A program made the translations under genes and the position numbers. The notes under the pieces are model-generated. The model was not told the DNA's origin. It ran no database searches and worked only from the letters and a program-made list of their open reading frames with translations. Source: Gemmatimonadota bacterium (lineage in GTDB: Bacteria; Gemmatimonadota; Gemmatimonadetes; Gemmatimonadales; Gemmatimonadaceae). From it: DNA of 64,000 nucleotides. Below are positions 39,952 through 51,194 of the stretch, piece by piece; positions within the stretch are counted from its first letter, which is position 1, and every line of letters starts with the position of its first letter. The stretch lies in assembly GCA_020161135.1 (NCBI GenBank), contig JAIUOB010000005.1, positions 124,001 through 188,000 of the forward strand, read 5' to 3'.

Positions 39952-42171
39952 TCAGCTCGCGGAGTCAGTGGGACGATGCAGCAGCAGACGGCACACGGGA
40001 TCGTCACGCAGCGCGGCGAACGGGCCCTCACGGACGATGCGGCCCTCGTGGAGCACCACGACGCGATCGAACGCCTCGAGCAGCGCCGGATCGTGCGACA
40101 CGGCGAGGACGGTCCATGGACGCGCCGGATCGGCGAGCAGCCGGATGATCTGCGCGCGGGAGGCCGCGTCGAGGTTCTGGAAGAAGTCGTCGAGCACCAC
40201 GAGCCGCGGATTGCCGACGATGCCCTGGGCGATGAGCAGCTTGTTCGCGAGGTGCGCGGGGAGCGTGCGCCCGCCGTTGGTGAGCTCGGTCTGCAGTCCC
40301 TGCGGCAGGCGCTGCACCTCGTCCGTGAGCTGGAGCGCGTCGAGCACGGCCTGTACGTCCCGCGGCGTGAGATGCGCGCGCCCGACCGTGATGTTTTCCT
40401 CGACGGTGCCGTCGAACAGGTCGGTCCACGACAGCATCTGACCGATGCGCGCGCGCAGCGCCGGGCGATCGAGGTCACGCAGCGTGATGCCGTCGTAGCG
40501 GATCGTGCCGTCGTAGTCGTCGATCACACCACCCAGCAGCTTGAGCAGCGTGCTGCGCCCGGCGCCGTCGACGCCCATGATGCCGATACGTTCACCGGCC
40601 GCGATCTGGAGCGACACGCCGTCGACCGTCGCCGAGGTCGCGCGCGGGTAGCGATAGCGCAGGTCGCGCGCGTCGATCGTGACGCCCCGGTCGGCCGGAT
40701 GCTCGGGGGCGAGCCCGCCGCGCGTCTCCAGGGGCAGGTCGGCCACATGCCCCGCCTTGTCCACCGACGTGAGCACGTCGTACACCGTCGCCAGGCTGGC
40801 GATGAGCTTCTCGACGCCGACCAGCACCGTCACGATGACCACCTCGGCGCCGACGAACTGCCCGAGGAGGAGGCGATTGCTCTGCACGAGCGCCGCGCCG
40901 AGCACCAGCACCGACGCGGTGATGAAGGTCTTGAAGCCGATCAGCGCGAGCGTCTGCCGCACGATCACCTTGAAGTGCTTGCGGCGATAGCGCAGGTAGC
41001 CGGTGACCACGTCGTCCATGCGCTCGAGGGGGAGCGTGGAATCGCCCGCGTACTTGAACGCATGGAACGCCCGCGCGAGCTCCTCGAGCCAGTGCACGGC
41101 CTTGTACTTGTACTTCGACTCGGCGATGGAGGTCGCGAGGCCTTCCGGTGCCGTCCACCGGATGATGATCACGAGCATGGACACCACCAGCACCGCGAAC
41201 ACCGAGAACCATGGGCTGTAGACGGTGAGCAGCACGAGGCCGAAGGCCACCGTCAGCAACGCCGTGGGCACGTCGACGAGCAGCTTCTGCACGCCCTTCT
41301 GGATGGCGACCGCCTCGAACAGGCGGTTCATCTGCTCCGGGAGGTTGGCCTCCTGCGAGGCGGCGTACCGCAGGCGAGGCACCCGGAATGCGAAGGACAG
41401 CGCCATGCGCGCGAAGACGCGTTGCTGGATGCGTTCCACGACGCGCAGGATGCCGATCTGCAGGGCGCCTGCCACCAGCGTGCCCGCGACGACGAACGCA
41501 ATGAGTACCACCACCGGCTGCAGGTAGAGACGCCCCTGCACGATCTGCACGATGCCGCCCACCGCGAGCGGGAGCACGAGGCTCAGGCCACCGGCCAGCG
41601 TGGCGTAGAAGAACACCGTGAGGATCTCGCGCCGTTCGCGCGCCAGCAGCGCCAGGGTGCGCTCCAGGGGCGTGAGCGGCACGTAGGGTTCATCCGCCTC
41701 ATCGGCGGACACGCCCCCACGGCCTGCGCCGCGCGGCGACGAACCGGGCGACCGAATGGGGCGCAGCGCGGTGGGCACCAGGGCGGCGACGGGACCGGTG
41801 CCGAAGAGGGCACGCAGGCGGCTGGCCCGCGCCTCGCCCGTCGCGGTGAGCACCTCTTCGACGCCGTCTCTCGCGATGATGCGTAGGTCGGGCGCGTCGG
41901 TGCCGCGCCGCACGACGACCGCCGTCTGGCCATCCAGCGCGAGCAGGACCAACGGCACCGTGCCGTCCTCGAGCGCCTCGCGCAGTGCGGTCGCGTCGAG
42001 TTGACGGTCGAGATAGGCCAGCTCCACCGCCCCGCCGATGGAGCGGATGCGGTCGGGCAGGGGGGCGGTGGCCGAAATCTGGCGCGTGAGCGCGCGCCAG
42101 CGGGCCTGTTCGACATCGAGGCCGAGGGCATCGGCCACGAGTTGGTTGATACGAGTGGATTGGGCGGACAT
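39952..42171 (-). CDS. ABC exporter, C39-like N-domain and degenerate ATPase motifs
   Basis: ATG 42171 gives 739 residues. The N-terminal 140 residues resemble a peptidase-C39-like domain with no catalytic Cys. The membrane domain (about 195-480) has six helices (FFYATLAGGLSLVLPLAVGGIV through VLVLGAALVQSNRLLLGQFV). In the ATPase domain (about 520-735) the Walker A reads GVDGAGRST, with Arg in place of the invariant Lys (DNA GGGCGCAGC on the coding strand). The LSGGQ-like signature is replaced by the unrelated PAHLANKLLIAQ, and Walker B RLVVLDDFF has Asp where the catalytic Glu is expected. ATP hydrolysis may be weak or need a partner. It heads the ABC-HlyD-TolC operon. Confidence 0.85.
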   Translation of the reverse strand: MSAQSTRINQLVADALGLDVEQARWRALTRQISATAPLPDRIRSIGGAVELAYLDRQLDATALREALEDGTVPLVLLALDGQTAVVVRRGTDAPDLRIIARDGVEEVLTATGEARASRLRALFGTGPVAALVPTALRPIRSPGSSPRGAGRGGVSADEADEPYVPLTPLERTLALLARERREILTVFFYATLAGGLSLVLPLAVGGIVQIVQGRLYLQPVVVLIAFVVAGTLVAGALQIGILRVVERIQQRVFARMALSFAFRVPRLRYAASQEANLPEQMNRLFEAVAIQKGVQKLLVDVPTALLTVAFGLVLLTVYSPWFSVFAVLVVSMLVIIIRWTAPEGLATSIAESKYKYKAVHWLEELARAFHAFKYAGDSTLPLERMDDVVTGYLRYRRKHFKVIVRQTLALIGFKTFITASVLVLGAALVQSNRLLLGQFVGAEVVIVTVLVGVEKLIASLATVYDVLTSVDKAGHVADLPLETRGGLAPEHPADRGVTIDARDLRYRYPRATSATVDGVSLQIAAGERIGIMGVDGAGRSTLLKLLGGVIDDYDGTIRYDGITLRDLDRPALRARIGQMLSWTDLFDGTVEENITVGRAHLTPRDVQAVLDALQLTDEVQRLPQGLQTELTNGGRTLPAHLANKLLIAQGIVGNPRLVVLDDFFQNLDAASRAQIIRLLADPARPWTVLAVSHDPALLEAFDRVVVLHEGRIVREGPFAALRDDPVCRLLLHRPTDSAS

Positions 42172-42459
42172 GGGGTCGGGATCGGTCGAGACGCGAGAGC
42201 CGCGGGTCGCCGAGGGCGCGAATGCGCGCCCCCATGCGCTACCAACGATCGGAAGGCGGAAATCCTTCCCTCGATAGGGCCTAAAGATTGCAGTCCCTGG
42301 CCGTTGCGGGCAGCCTATCGATGCCGGTCGGTCAGGCCAAGGTGTACCGCCGACAGCGAGCATCGATTTCGTGACACCTTTTCATTGACGGCGAGTATGG
42401 ATGATGCGGGGCCCCGTGCCCCCTGCGCCTATACACCAGACCCCTCACGATTTCACGTC

Positions 42460-43170
42460 ATGTCTTCCTCACGTCGCCTCGCCGCGCTTGGCGCTTTGCT
42501 CTTCCCGTTGCTGACGGTGTCCGCCGCTGCCCAACAGCGTGACGCTGCGCGCCTCTCGTTCGGTGTACATCTCCAGGGCTCCGACCCCCGCGGCGAGTTC
42601 GCCAAGAACACCGACGCCGGCTTCGGTATCGGTGGCTACGCCCTCGGCGGGCTCGATCGGCACGGTATCCTCAACGTCCGTGCCGACCTGTCCTTCCTGA
42701 ACTACGCCAACAGCCGCCGTCGCATTCCGCTCACCGGCACGGGTGGGCTCATCCAGCTCGACCTGAACACGTCGAGCAACATCATGTCGTTCGTGGCGGG
42801 GCCGCAGCTCCTCGGGCCCACGGGCTTCTTCACCCCGTACGCCACCGCCCTGGGCGGCTTCTCGGTGTTCTGGACCCAGAGCACGGTCGAAGGATCGAGC
42901 AACAACAACGAGCCGTTCGCCAGCACGACGAACTCCAGTGACGCCGTGTGGGCCTACGGCGGCGCGGCCGGCGCGTACGTGCGGCTCCACAACGGACGGC
43001 ATCCGGTGCGGCTCGACCTTGGCGCGCGCTTCCTGCGCCACGACGATGTGCGGTACCTCAACGAGGCCCGAGTGCGCGACGCCTTCCTGGCCAACCAGCC
43101 CCCGGTGCCGATTCGCGGCCGCGTGGACTTCGTCACGTACTACCTGGGCGTGAACATCGTCAGCTTCTGA
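42460..43170 (+). CDS. Outer-membrane beta-barrel protein, OmpA-like barrel type
   Basis: ATG 42460 gives 236 residues with a clear signal peptide (SSSRRLAALGALLFPLLTVSAAA, cleaved before QQRDAARLSFGVH). The mature part has eight or so alternating strands with aromatic edges (FGVHLQGSDPRGEFA, GFGIGGYALGG, LNVRADLSFLNYANS, GFFTPYATALGGFSVFWTQ, AVWAYGGAAGAYVRL, PVRLDLGARFLRH) and ends with FVTYYLGVNIVSF, the C-terminal Phe expected for outer-membrane insertion. Function is unknown. The 288 bp upstream separate it from the divergent ABC gene and hold no gene. Confidence 0.75.
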   Translation: MSSSRRLAALGALLFPLLTVSAAAQQRDAARLSFGVHLQGSDPRGEFAKNTDAGFGIGGYALGGLDRHGILNVRADLSFLNYANSRRRIPLTGTGGLIQLDLNTSSNIMSFVAGPQLLGPTGFFTPYATALGGFSVFWTQSTVEGSSNNNEPFASTTNSSDAVWAYGGAAGAYVRLHNGRHPVRLDLGARFLRHDDVRYLNEARVRDAFLANQPPVPIRGRVDFVTYYLGVNIVSF

Positions 43171-43210
43171 GCCGTCGCGGTGGGCCGCGGACGGGCGTAG
43201 CTTCCGCGTC

Positions 43211-44152
43211 GTGCAACAGCCACTCGCGCTCAACGCGCTCAACTACCAGCACCTCCTGTACTTCTGGGTCGTGGCCCGCGAGGGCAGCATCGCCCGGGCC
43301 ACGACGGTGTTGCACCTGACGCAGCCCACCATCAGCACGCAGCTCAAGCAGCTCGAGCGCACCCTGGGCGTTCGGCTCCTCGCGCGTCGGGGGCGTAGCC
43401 TCGCCCTCACGGACACGGGACAGCTCGTATTCCGCTATGCGGATGAGATTTTCCGCACCGGGCAGGAGCTCACGGAGGCGCTGGCGCGGGGCGAGTCCCT
43501 GCGCCCGTCGCGTCTCGTGGTGGGCATCAGCGACTCACTGCCCAAGCTCACCACGGCGCGGCTGCTGCGGCCCGCGCTCAAGGCGGTCGATGACCTGCAA
43601 CTGAGTGTGCGCATCGACAAGACCGACCGGCTCGTGGCCGACCTGGCGGTGCATGCGCTCGACGTGGTGCTCACCGACACCGTGGTCATGCCGGCCGGGC
43701 CCGTGAAGCTGTTCACCAACCTGCTTGGTGAGTGCGGGCTCACGGTGTTCGGGACGCCGGAGCTCGCGTCGGCCCATCGGCGCCGGTTCCCGGCCTCGCT
43801 CGACGGGGCGCCCTTCATCCTGCCCACCACGAACACCACGATGCGCCGTTCGCTCGACGCGTGGTGCGTCGCGCACGGCATCCAGCCGCGCATCGTCTGC
43901 GAGTCCGAGGACGTCGCGCTGCTGCAGGTCTTCGGACAGGAGGGGCTGGGCCTGTTCGCGGCGCCATCGGTGGTGGAGGCGCAGATTCGCGAGGCGTATG
44001 GCGTGCACGTGGTGGGGCGCCTGCCGGAAATCCGCGAACGCTTCTACGCGATCTCGGCGGAGCGCCGCCTCGCGCATCCGGCGGTCGTGGCGCTCACGGA
44101 GGCGGCGCGCACCCGCCTGTTCAGTGGCACGGAGCGCACGCTGACGACCTGA
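43211..44152 (+). CDS. NhaR-like LysR-family transcriptional regulator
   Basis: A GTG start (VQQPLALNALNYQHLLYFWVVAREGSIARA) gives a 313-residue LysR regulator. The N-terminal winged HTH spans about 12-75, with LHLTQPTISTQLKQLERTLGVRLLARRGRSLALTDTG. The LNYQHLLYFWVVAREGSIA opening, longer than in most LysR proteins, is characteristic of the NhaR subgroup, which activates Na+/H+ antiporter genes under sodium stress. The substrate-binding domain (about 95-300) is intact (LVVGISDSLPKLTTARLLRP, ILPTTNTTMRRSLDAW). No nhaA is adjacent; the barrel gene 40 bp upstream is its neighbour. Binding targets are unknown. Confidence 0.82.
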   Translation: MQQPLALNALNYQHLLYFWVVAREGSIARATTVLHLTQPTISTQLKQLERTLGVRLLARRGRSLALTDTGQLVFRYADEIFRTGQELTEALARGESLRPSRLVVGISDSLPKLTTARLLRPALKAVDDLQLSVRIDKTDRLVADLAVHALDVVLTDTVVMPAGPVKLFTNLLGECGLTVFGTPELASAHRRRFPASLDGAPFILPTTNTTMRRSLDAWCVAHGIQPRIVCESEDVALLQVFGQEGLGLFAAPSVVEAQIREAYGVHVVGRLPEIRERFYAISAERRLAHPAVVALTEAARTRLFSGTERTLTT

Positions 44153-44179
44153 CGGTCGCGGGGCGCCGCGTGCGTCAGG
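44148..44179. terminator. Bidirectional hairpin between convergent genes
   Basis: An interrupted palindrome, CCTGACG-gt-CGCGG-ggcg-CCGCG-tg-CGTCAGG, joins the 3' ends of the NhaR-like and SulP genes (22-bp gap). Both strands read as a strong GC-rich hairpin. No U-tract follows, so it could terminate or only stabilise transcript ends. Confidence 0.55.
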
Positions 44180-45896
44180 GCACCGGCGTGCCGCGGGCCG
44201 GTGTCGGGAACTGGTGCACGAGCAGGCCCGCGATCGCGAGCGCCTCGTCGAGATCGGCCGCGATGCGCGACGTGCCGATTTCCTCGAGCAGCCCGGCGCG
44301 CTCCAGCGCGCCGCGCGGCTGTGGCTGCACGCCGGAGAGGACGAGCTGCGTGCCCTGTCGCTGGCAACGCACGTGCAGCTCCCGCAACAGCGAGAGCCCG
44401 GTGGCATCGATGACGGGGACCTTGCGAAGGCGGATGATGAGCACCTTCGGGCGTTGCCCCATCTCCCCCAGGGCTTCCTTGAAGCGCTCGGCGGCCCCGA
44501 AGAAGAATGGCCCGTCGATCTCGTACACCTCCACACCGCGCGGCACCACGCGCGCGGACAGCGCCCCCGCGTCGGGTTCCTCGGGGCCATCCTCGAGCTG
44601 TCGCGTCACGGCTTGCACATTGGTCACTTCCGCCATGCGACGCATGAACAGGAAGGCCGAGAGCACCATGCCCACCTGCAGCGCGACCGTGAGGTCGACG
44701 AGCACGGTGAGCAGGAACGTCGCGAGGAGCACCACGACATCGGAGCGCGGCGCGCGCAACTGACTGCGGAAGTTGCGCCACTCGGACATGTGGTACGCGA
44801 CCATGATCAGGATGCCGGCCAGCGTCGCCATCGGGATGCGCGCCGCGAGCGGACCGACGAACAGCGCGATGAGCAGCAGCACCACCGCGTGCACCATGCC
44901 GGCCACCGGCGTGCGCCCGCCGCTCTTCACGTTGGTGGCTGTGCGCGCGATGGCGCCCGTCGCGGGGATCCCGCCGAACAACGGCGACGCGATGTTCGCG
45001 ACCCCCTGCGCCACGAGCTCCATGTTCGAGCGGTGCCGCCCACCGATCATGCCGTCGGCGACGACCGCCGAGAGCAGCGACTCGATGGCCGCGAGCAGCG
45101 CAATGGTGAAGGCCGGCCCCGCCAGCTCCCGCAACATCGTCGCCGTCACCTGCGGCAGGTGCGGTGCCGGCAGACCGCCCCCGACCTCGCCGAATCGCGA
45201 GCCGATGGTCTCCACCGGGAGCGCCAGCAGGTGGACGGCGAGCGTCGTGGACACCAGTGCCACGAAGGGCGCCGGAACCTTGAGGCTCACGCGGGGCCAC
45301 AGATGCAGGATGAGCAGCGTGGCCACGGTCACGCCGATGGCCGCGGGGGAGGCGGTGTCGATCGCACCGCGGTACGCCGCCCACTTGGCCGCGAACTCCG
45401 ACGGGACGGCGGCCAGCGCCAGACCCAGGGCGTCCTTGATCTGGCTCGAGAAGATGATGAGCGCGATGCCGCTGGTGAACCCAATGACCACCGGCTGCGG
45501 CACGAATTTGATGACACCACCCAGCCGCATGACGCCCATGAGCACGAGCAGCGCGCCCGCCATGGCGGTGGCCACGAGCAGTCCGTCCACGCCATAGCGC
45601 TCCACGATGCCGGCAACGATGACGACGAATGCGCCGGTCGGCCCGCCGATCTGCACCCGCGAGCCACCGAGTGCGGAAATGATGAAGCCCGCGACGATCG
45701 CGGTGATGAGACCGCGTTCGGGCGTGACACCGCTCGCGATGCCGAACGCGATCGACAGCGGCAGCGCCACCACCGCGACGATGATGCCGGCGGTCAGGTC
45801 CCGCACGAACTGCGCGCGCGTGTAGCCGCGGAGCGTGCTCACGAGCTTGGGCACGAACATCGCGGTCAGCGCCGGCGGCCCTGCGGGTTCGGTCAT
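44175..45896 (-). CDS. SulP-family anion transporter with STAS domain
   Basis: A 573-residue inner-membrane transporter. The transmembrane domain (about 20-430) has about 12-14 helices, including LTAGIIVAVVALPLSIAFGIASGV (TM1), the family signature SRVQIGGPTGAFVVIVAGIV and VPQPVVIGFTSGIALIIFSSQIKDALGL. A cytoplasmic STAS domain follows (about 455-565; EVYEIDGPFFFGAAERFKEALG, LIIRLRKVPVIDATGLSLLRELHVRCQRQG). It is typically a sulfate, bicarbonate or dicarboxylate uptake system. It lacks a carbonic-anhydrase fusion. The gene is 21 bp downstream of arfB on the same strand. Substrate is not decided by sequence. Confidence 0.9.
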   Translation of the reverse strand: MTEPAGPPALTAMFVPKLVSTLRGYTRAQFVRDLTAGIIVAVVALPLSIAFGIASGVTPERGLITAIVAGFIISALGGSRVQIGGPTGAFVVIVAGIVERYGVDGLLVATAMAGALLVLMGVMRLGGVIKFVPQPVVIGFTSGIALIIFSSQIKDALGLALAAVPSEFAAKWAAYRGAIDTASPAAIGVTVATLLILHLWPRVSLKVPAPFVALVSTTLAVHLLALPVETIGSRFGEVGGGLPAPHLPQVTATMLRELAGPAFTIALLAAIESLLSAVVADGMIGGRHRSNMELVAQGVANIASPLFGGIPATGAIARTATNVKSGGRTPVAGMVHAVVLLLIALFVGPLAARIPMATLAGILIMVAYHMSEWRNFRSQLRAPRSDVVVLLATFLLTVLVDLTVALQVGMVLSAFLFMRRMAEVTNVQAVTRQLEDGPEEPDAGALSARVVPRGVEVYEIDGPFFFGAAERFKEALGEMGQRPKVLIIRLRKVPVIDATGLSLLRELHVRCQRQGTQLVLSGVQPQPRGALERAGLLEEIGTSRIAADLDEALAIAGLLVHQFPTPARGTPVP

Positions 45897-45917
45897 CAGC
45901 GAAGGTGTGGCGTGGGG

Positions 45918-46364
45918 TCAGTCGTCGTGTGTGCGCCGCTGCCGTTTGGTGTCCGCGCGACGCCGCTTGGCATCGAGGCGGGCCTCCACCGAACCGCGCG
46001 TCGGCTTGGTGGCCTTGCGCACGCGCGGCACCACGAGCGCGTGGGCCACGAGTTGCCGCAGTCGCTCCCGCGCGGCCCGACGATTCTGCAGTTGGCTGCG
46101 CGATTCGCCGGCGACGAGCCGTAGCGCGCCGGAGCCATCGAGTCGCGAGGCGAGCTTGGCCAGCACCCGCGCGCGCTGTTCCTCGGTGAGCGCGCGCGTG
46201 GCGGCGACGTTCCACGAGAGCGCGATGCGGGTGGCGCTGCGGTTGACGTGCTGGCCGCCCGGGCCGCTGCCGGTGATGGCTTCGACGATCAGCTCGGCGG
46301 CGGGAATGCGCACGGTGGGGGAAACCACCAGCGTGCCATCCTCCGGTTCACCGTGCGTGCTCAC
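45918..46364 (-). CDS. arfB: Alternative ribosome-rescue factor ArfB
   Basis: A GTG start overlaps the CNNM gene stop (GTGA) and gives 148 residues. The GGQ motif lies in ITGSGPGGQHVNRSATRIALSW (about residues 32-50), which hydrolyses peptidyl-tRNA in stalled ribosomes. The C-terminal tail is basic (RKATKPTRGSVEARLDAKRRRADTKRQRR), as required to insert into the empty mRNA channel. Length and order match ArfB/YaeJ and not the longer release factors 1 and 2. All catalytic Gly residues and Gln are intact. It sits between the CNNM and SulP genes, in the same transcription direction. Confidence 0.92.
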   Translation of the reverse strand: MSTHGEPEDGTLVVSPTVRIPAAELIVEAITGSGPGGQHVNRSATRIALSWNVAATRALTEEQRARVLAKLASRLDGSGALRLVAGESRSQLQNRRAARERLRQLVAHALVVPRVRKATKPTRGSVEARLDAKRRRADTKRQRRTHDD

Positions 46365-47704
46365 GACGCCCGCCGATGCACACGCAGCGCCGCGACACGA
46401 CGCCCGTCCATGGCGACCACCTCGAGCTCGCCGTCGGGGTAGTCGACCCGATCGCCCACCTTGGGCAGGCGGCCGAGGCGGCCGAACGCGTACCCGCCGA
46501 GGGTGGTCCAGTCACCCTCGGGGATGGGCAGCTTGTGGTCGGACCGCACATCGACGAGCGACAGCGAACCCGCCAGCTCGAGGACGCCGTCGTGGAGCAG
46601 GGCGTCGCGCGACAGCGGGTCGTATTCGTCCGCGATGTCCCCGATGACCTCCTCGACCAGATCCTCGAGCGTCACGATCCCGGCGGTGCCACCGTACTCG
46701 TCGAGCACCACCGCGAGATGCGCGCGTGTGCGGCGCAGGTCGTCCAGCACGCGCTCGGCCGCGCGCGTGGCCGGCACGAACAGCGGCTCGCGGAGGTGCG
46801 CCTGCAGGTCGAACGTCGCGGCGTCCTCGGCCAGCCAGAAGTCCTTCGCCAGGAACACGCCCACGATGTCGTCGGGCGTCTCGCGATACACCGGGTAGCG
46901 CGAGTAGCGCTCGCGCCGCAACACAGTCACCAGCTCCTCGAGGTCGACGTCCTCGGCGATCGCCACCATCTCGGTGCGCGGGCGCATGACATCGACCACG
47001 CGCTTGTTGTGGAAGTCGAAGACGCCGGCCAGCATGGCCGTGTCCGACTCCTCCAGCACGCCGTGCGCACGGGCCTGCATGACCAGCAGGCGCAGCTCCT
47101 CCGGGCTGTGGACATGCCCGCCGCCTTCCGACGCCGGCGTGATCCCCACCCAGCCCAGCATGCGGTTCGCGGTGCCGTTCAGCACTTCGATGAACGGCGA
47201 CATGACCTGCGAGAAGAGCATCAGCGGCCGCGCCACCCAGCGGCTCACCGTCTCCGGCTTGGCGAGCGCGATGGACTTGGGCGCAAGCTCGCCCAGGACG
47301 ATGTGCAGGAACGTGATGGTGAGGAACGCTACCGCGATGCCGGCACCCGTGTGGGCCGCGCCGGGCGACGGGGTGACGCCCAACAGCTGCAGCGCCCGGT
47401 CGACCAACACCGCGACGGCCGGCTCGCCGATCCACCCCAACGCCAGCGATGCGAGGGTGATGCCGAGCTGCGTGCCGGAGATGTAGCGGTCGAGCTGTCC
47501 CAAGGCCCGCTGGACCACCTGGGCGCTCTTGTCGCCATCTGCCGCCATTTGATCGATGCGGCTCCGGCGGACCGCCACCAGCGCGAACTCGGCCGCCACG
47601 AAGAAGGCGTTGAGCAGCACCAGGAACAGCACCAGCAGGAGCCGCCCCGTTGCCACCCCGAAGGTGAGACCGGGGTCGGCGGGCAATGCAGGGTCGACAG
47701 GCAT
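46361..47704 (-). CDS. CNNM/CorC-like membrane protein with CBS pair
   Basis: A 447-residue protein from ATG 47704. The DUF21/CNNM membrane domain spans about 15-205 (LLLVLFLVLLNAFFVAAEFALVAVRRSRI; TQLGITLASLALGWIGEPAV; FLTITFLHIVLGELAPKSIAL). A CBS pair follows at about 220-345 (VVDVMRPRTEMVAIAEDVDLEELV; YSRYPVYRETPDDIVGVFLAKDF; LAVVLDEYGGTAGIVTLEDLVEEVIGDI), then a CorC/HlyC-type transporter-associated domain (LAGSLSLVDVRSDHKLPIPEGDWTTLGGYAFGRLG). Family members handle Mg2+ or other divalent cations. It is the first gene of the CNNM-arfB-sulP run and diverges from the sensor kinase gene. Confidence 0.9.
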   Translation of the reverse strand: MPVDPALPADPGLTFGVATGRLLLVLFLVLLNAFFVAAEFALVAVRRSRIDQMAADGDKSAQVVQRALGQLDRYISGTQLGITLASLALGWIGEPAVAVLVDRALQLLGVTPSPGAAHTGAGIAVAFLTITFLHIVLGELAPKSIALAKPETVSRWVARPLMLFSQVMSPFIEVLNGTANRMLGWVGITPASEGGGHVHSPEELRLLVMQARAHGVLEESDTAMLAGVFDFHNKRVVDVMRPRTEMVAIAEDVDLEELVTVLRRERYSRYPVYRETPDDIVGVFLAKDFWLAEDAATFDLQAHLREPLFVPATRAAERVLDDLRRTRAHLAVVLDEYGGTAGIVTLEDLVEEVIGDIADEYDPLSRDALLHDGVLELAGSLSLVDVRSDHKLPIPEGDWTTLGGYAFGRLGRLPKVGDRVDYPDGELEVVAMDGRRVAALRVHRRAS

Positions 47705-47789
47705 GCAGGGAAAGGAAACGGGCGCGCGGCTGATTCGTCAGGGTAGTGCAATCTGCAAGACCCTGCGGCATTCCGCCTGTCCGTCACGC

Positions 47790-49564
47790 GTGCGATACAC
47801 ACCGGCCGTACCACTCGACCCCATCAGCGAACTGCTCGACCCGCCGCGAATCCTGCGCTGGGTCTGGCTGGGGCGGGTCGTGCTCGCGTGCGCCATCCTG
47901 CTGGCGGCGGTGTTCGTATGGAACGAGGCCGAGCCGACCGATACCCTGGTCGCCACGCTGGGATTTGCCACGGCGATCCTCGCCACCGTGGGCTCGGTGA
48001 TGCTGCGGGAGCTGGAGCGCCGCCCTGCGGGACGCGCCTTCCTTGCTGTCCAGAGCACCGTCGACCTGCTGTTGGTCACGGCGGTGGTGCACATCACGGG
48101 CGGGTGGAGCTCGCAGTTCGCGGCCCTCTATATCCTCGTCATCGCGTATGGCGCCCTGCTCATGCCCTTTCGGGATGGGCTGTTGGTGGCGGTGGGCGCC
48201 TGTGTGCTGTACTCGGCCGACGTCCTCTGGCTGCGGGCCGGTACGCCCATGCTGGGAGTGGGTGTCCAGCTCGCCGTGTTCGGCATCGTCGCGGCCGGTT
48301 CGGGGTGGGTGGTGCGTCGGCTGCGGCAAGCGGGTGTCGGTCGCGATGCGCTCGCGGCCCAACTGGCCAAGGTGCAGCTCGAAGCGGCGGACATTCTGCG
48401 TACGATTCGCTCCGGCATCATGACGGTCGATGCGCAGGGGCGCCTGCTGTATGCCAACCCTGCCGCCTCCGACCTGCTCGGGCTCGACCTGCGCGGCTCG
48501 ATCGGCCGCCCGGTGCTCGCGACGTTGCTGCAGATCGCGCCCGAACTCGCCGAGGTGCTCGAGCGATCCGCGCGCGATCGTGTGCGGACCACGCGCGCCG
48601 AGGGGCGGATCATGCGCGCGGCGGGCGACATCGAGATCGGCCTCACGACGACGGTCACGGACGGCATGCGCCCCGAGTCGGGTGTGTCGGCGACCGCCAT
48701 CTTCCAGGACATTTCCGACAGCAAGCGGCTGCAGTCGCTGCATGTGCGCGCCGAGCGACTGCAGGCGGTGGCGGAGCTCAGCGCATCGCTCGCGCATGAG
48801 ATTCGCAATCCGCTCGCGTCGATTCGCAGCGCGACGGAACAGCTCGCCCGTCGCAGTGCGGCGCGTGCCAGCCAGCAGGATGAGGATGAGCGCGTCCTCC
48901 ACGGCCTGGTCGTGCGTGAGGCCGACCGCCTCAGCCGACTGCTCGCCGACTTCCTCGACTTCGCGCGCGCCCGTCTGACGCGGGTGGCGGCGCTCGACAT
49001 GGCGTCGCTCGTGCGCGCCGCCGTCACCATGGCCGCGTCGCACCCCGACCGCGTCGCCACGACGGAAGTCGTCATGGACATCGCCGACGACCTGCCGACG
49101 TTCCATGGCGACGAGGACCTGCTGCATCGCGCCGTGTTCAATCTCGTGCTGAACGCGGTGCAGGCGGTCAGCGGCGGTGACGCGGACGCGAACGCCGACG
49201 CGCCCCAAGGCCGCGTGTCGGTGCGCGCGCATCGTCCCGACGCGGCGGCGTATCCGGCCACGCCCATCACCGGCGAGCTGCTCGCCATCACCGTGACCGA
49301 CAACGGACCCGGTGTTCCCGACGAGCTGCGCGGACGCCTCTTCGAACCGTTCGTGACCGGCAAGCAGGGAGGGTCCGGGCTCGGCCTGCCGGTGGTGCAT
49401 CGCGCTGTCGAAGCGCACCGCGGCACCATCCTGGTGGACACCCTGCCGGCCGGCACGCGCTTCACCATCCTGCTTCCCCTCGCTGCCGACGCCAGCGGCA
49501 GTGTCCGCTCCGCCGACGCGCGCACCACGCCCGCGTTGGACCCGTTGCCTCCCGCCTTCGCCGC

Positions 49565-49568
<4 letters not shown>
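47790..49568 (+). CDS. pilS: PilS-like membrane sensor histidine kinase
   Basis: GTG 47790 (VRYTPAVPLDPISELLD) gives 592 residues; an ATG at 47703 is also in frame. Six TM helices (about 20-185) precede a PAS domain (about 195-310; ILRTIRSGIMTVDAQGRLLYANPAASDLLG). The HisKA domain (about 320-400) has the phospho-His in SASLAHEIRNPLASIRSATEQL. The ATPase domain shows the N box (HRAVFNLVLNAVQAV), G1 (VTDNGPGVPDELRGRLFEPF) and G2 (GGSGLGLPVV). It overlaps the response regulator gene by 4 nt, and pilA lies downstream, so this is the PilS/PilR-like pair that controls pilin synthesis. Confidence 0.85.
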
Positions 49569-50947
<1,379 letters not shown>

Positions 50948-51091
50948 GACGGCGGGCGGATCAGAACGGCCCAGTTCGGCACCGTCGCACCAGCGGCACG
51001 GCCGATCGCGATGCCACGTCACACGAATCGCCGTGCCGTTACACCCCGGGAACGCGCCCCGGAGTCGCCCTGCCGCCACCGGCTTGCAGGC

Positions 51092-51107
51092 TGCAAGGAT
51101 CCTTGCA
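51092..51107. promoter_or_regulatory. Upstream palindrome, candidate PilR binding site
   Basis: TGCAAGGATCCTTGCA is a perfect 16-bp palindrome 88-103 bp upstream of the sigma-54 promoter at 51195. A half copy TTGCAGG stands just before (51084-51090). NtrC-type activators bind such dyads about 100 bp upstream of their promoter. The adjacent PilR-like protein is the natural candidate. Confidence 0.6.
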
Positions 51108-51194
51108 AAGGACCAGACGCAAGCAATCGATCGGGCGCGCAACGGAACGATGTAACTGCTGATGCGGCAACGACTTTAATTGGCGGACCCCGTC

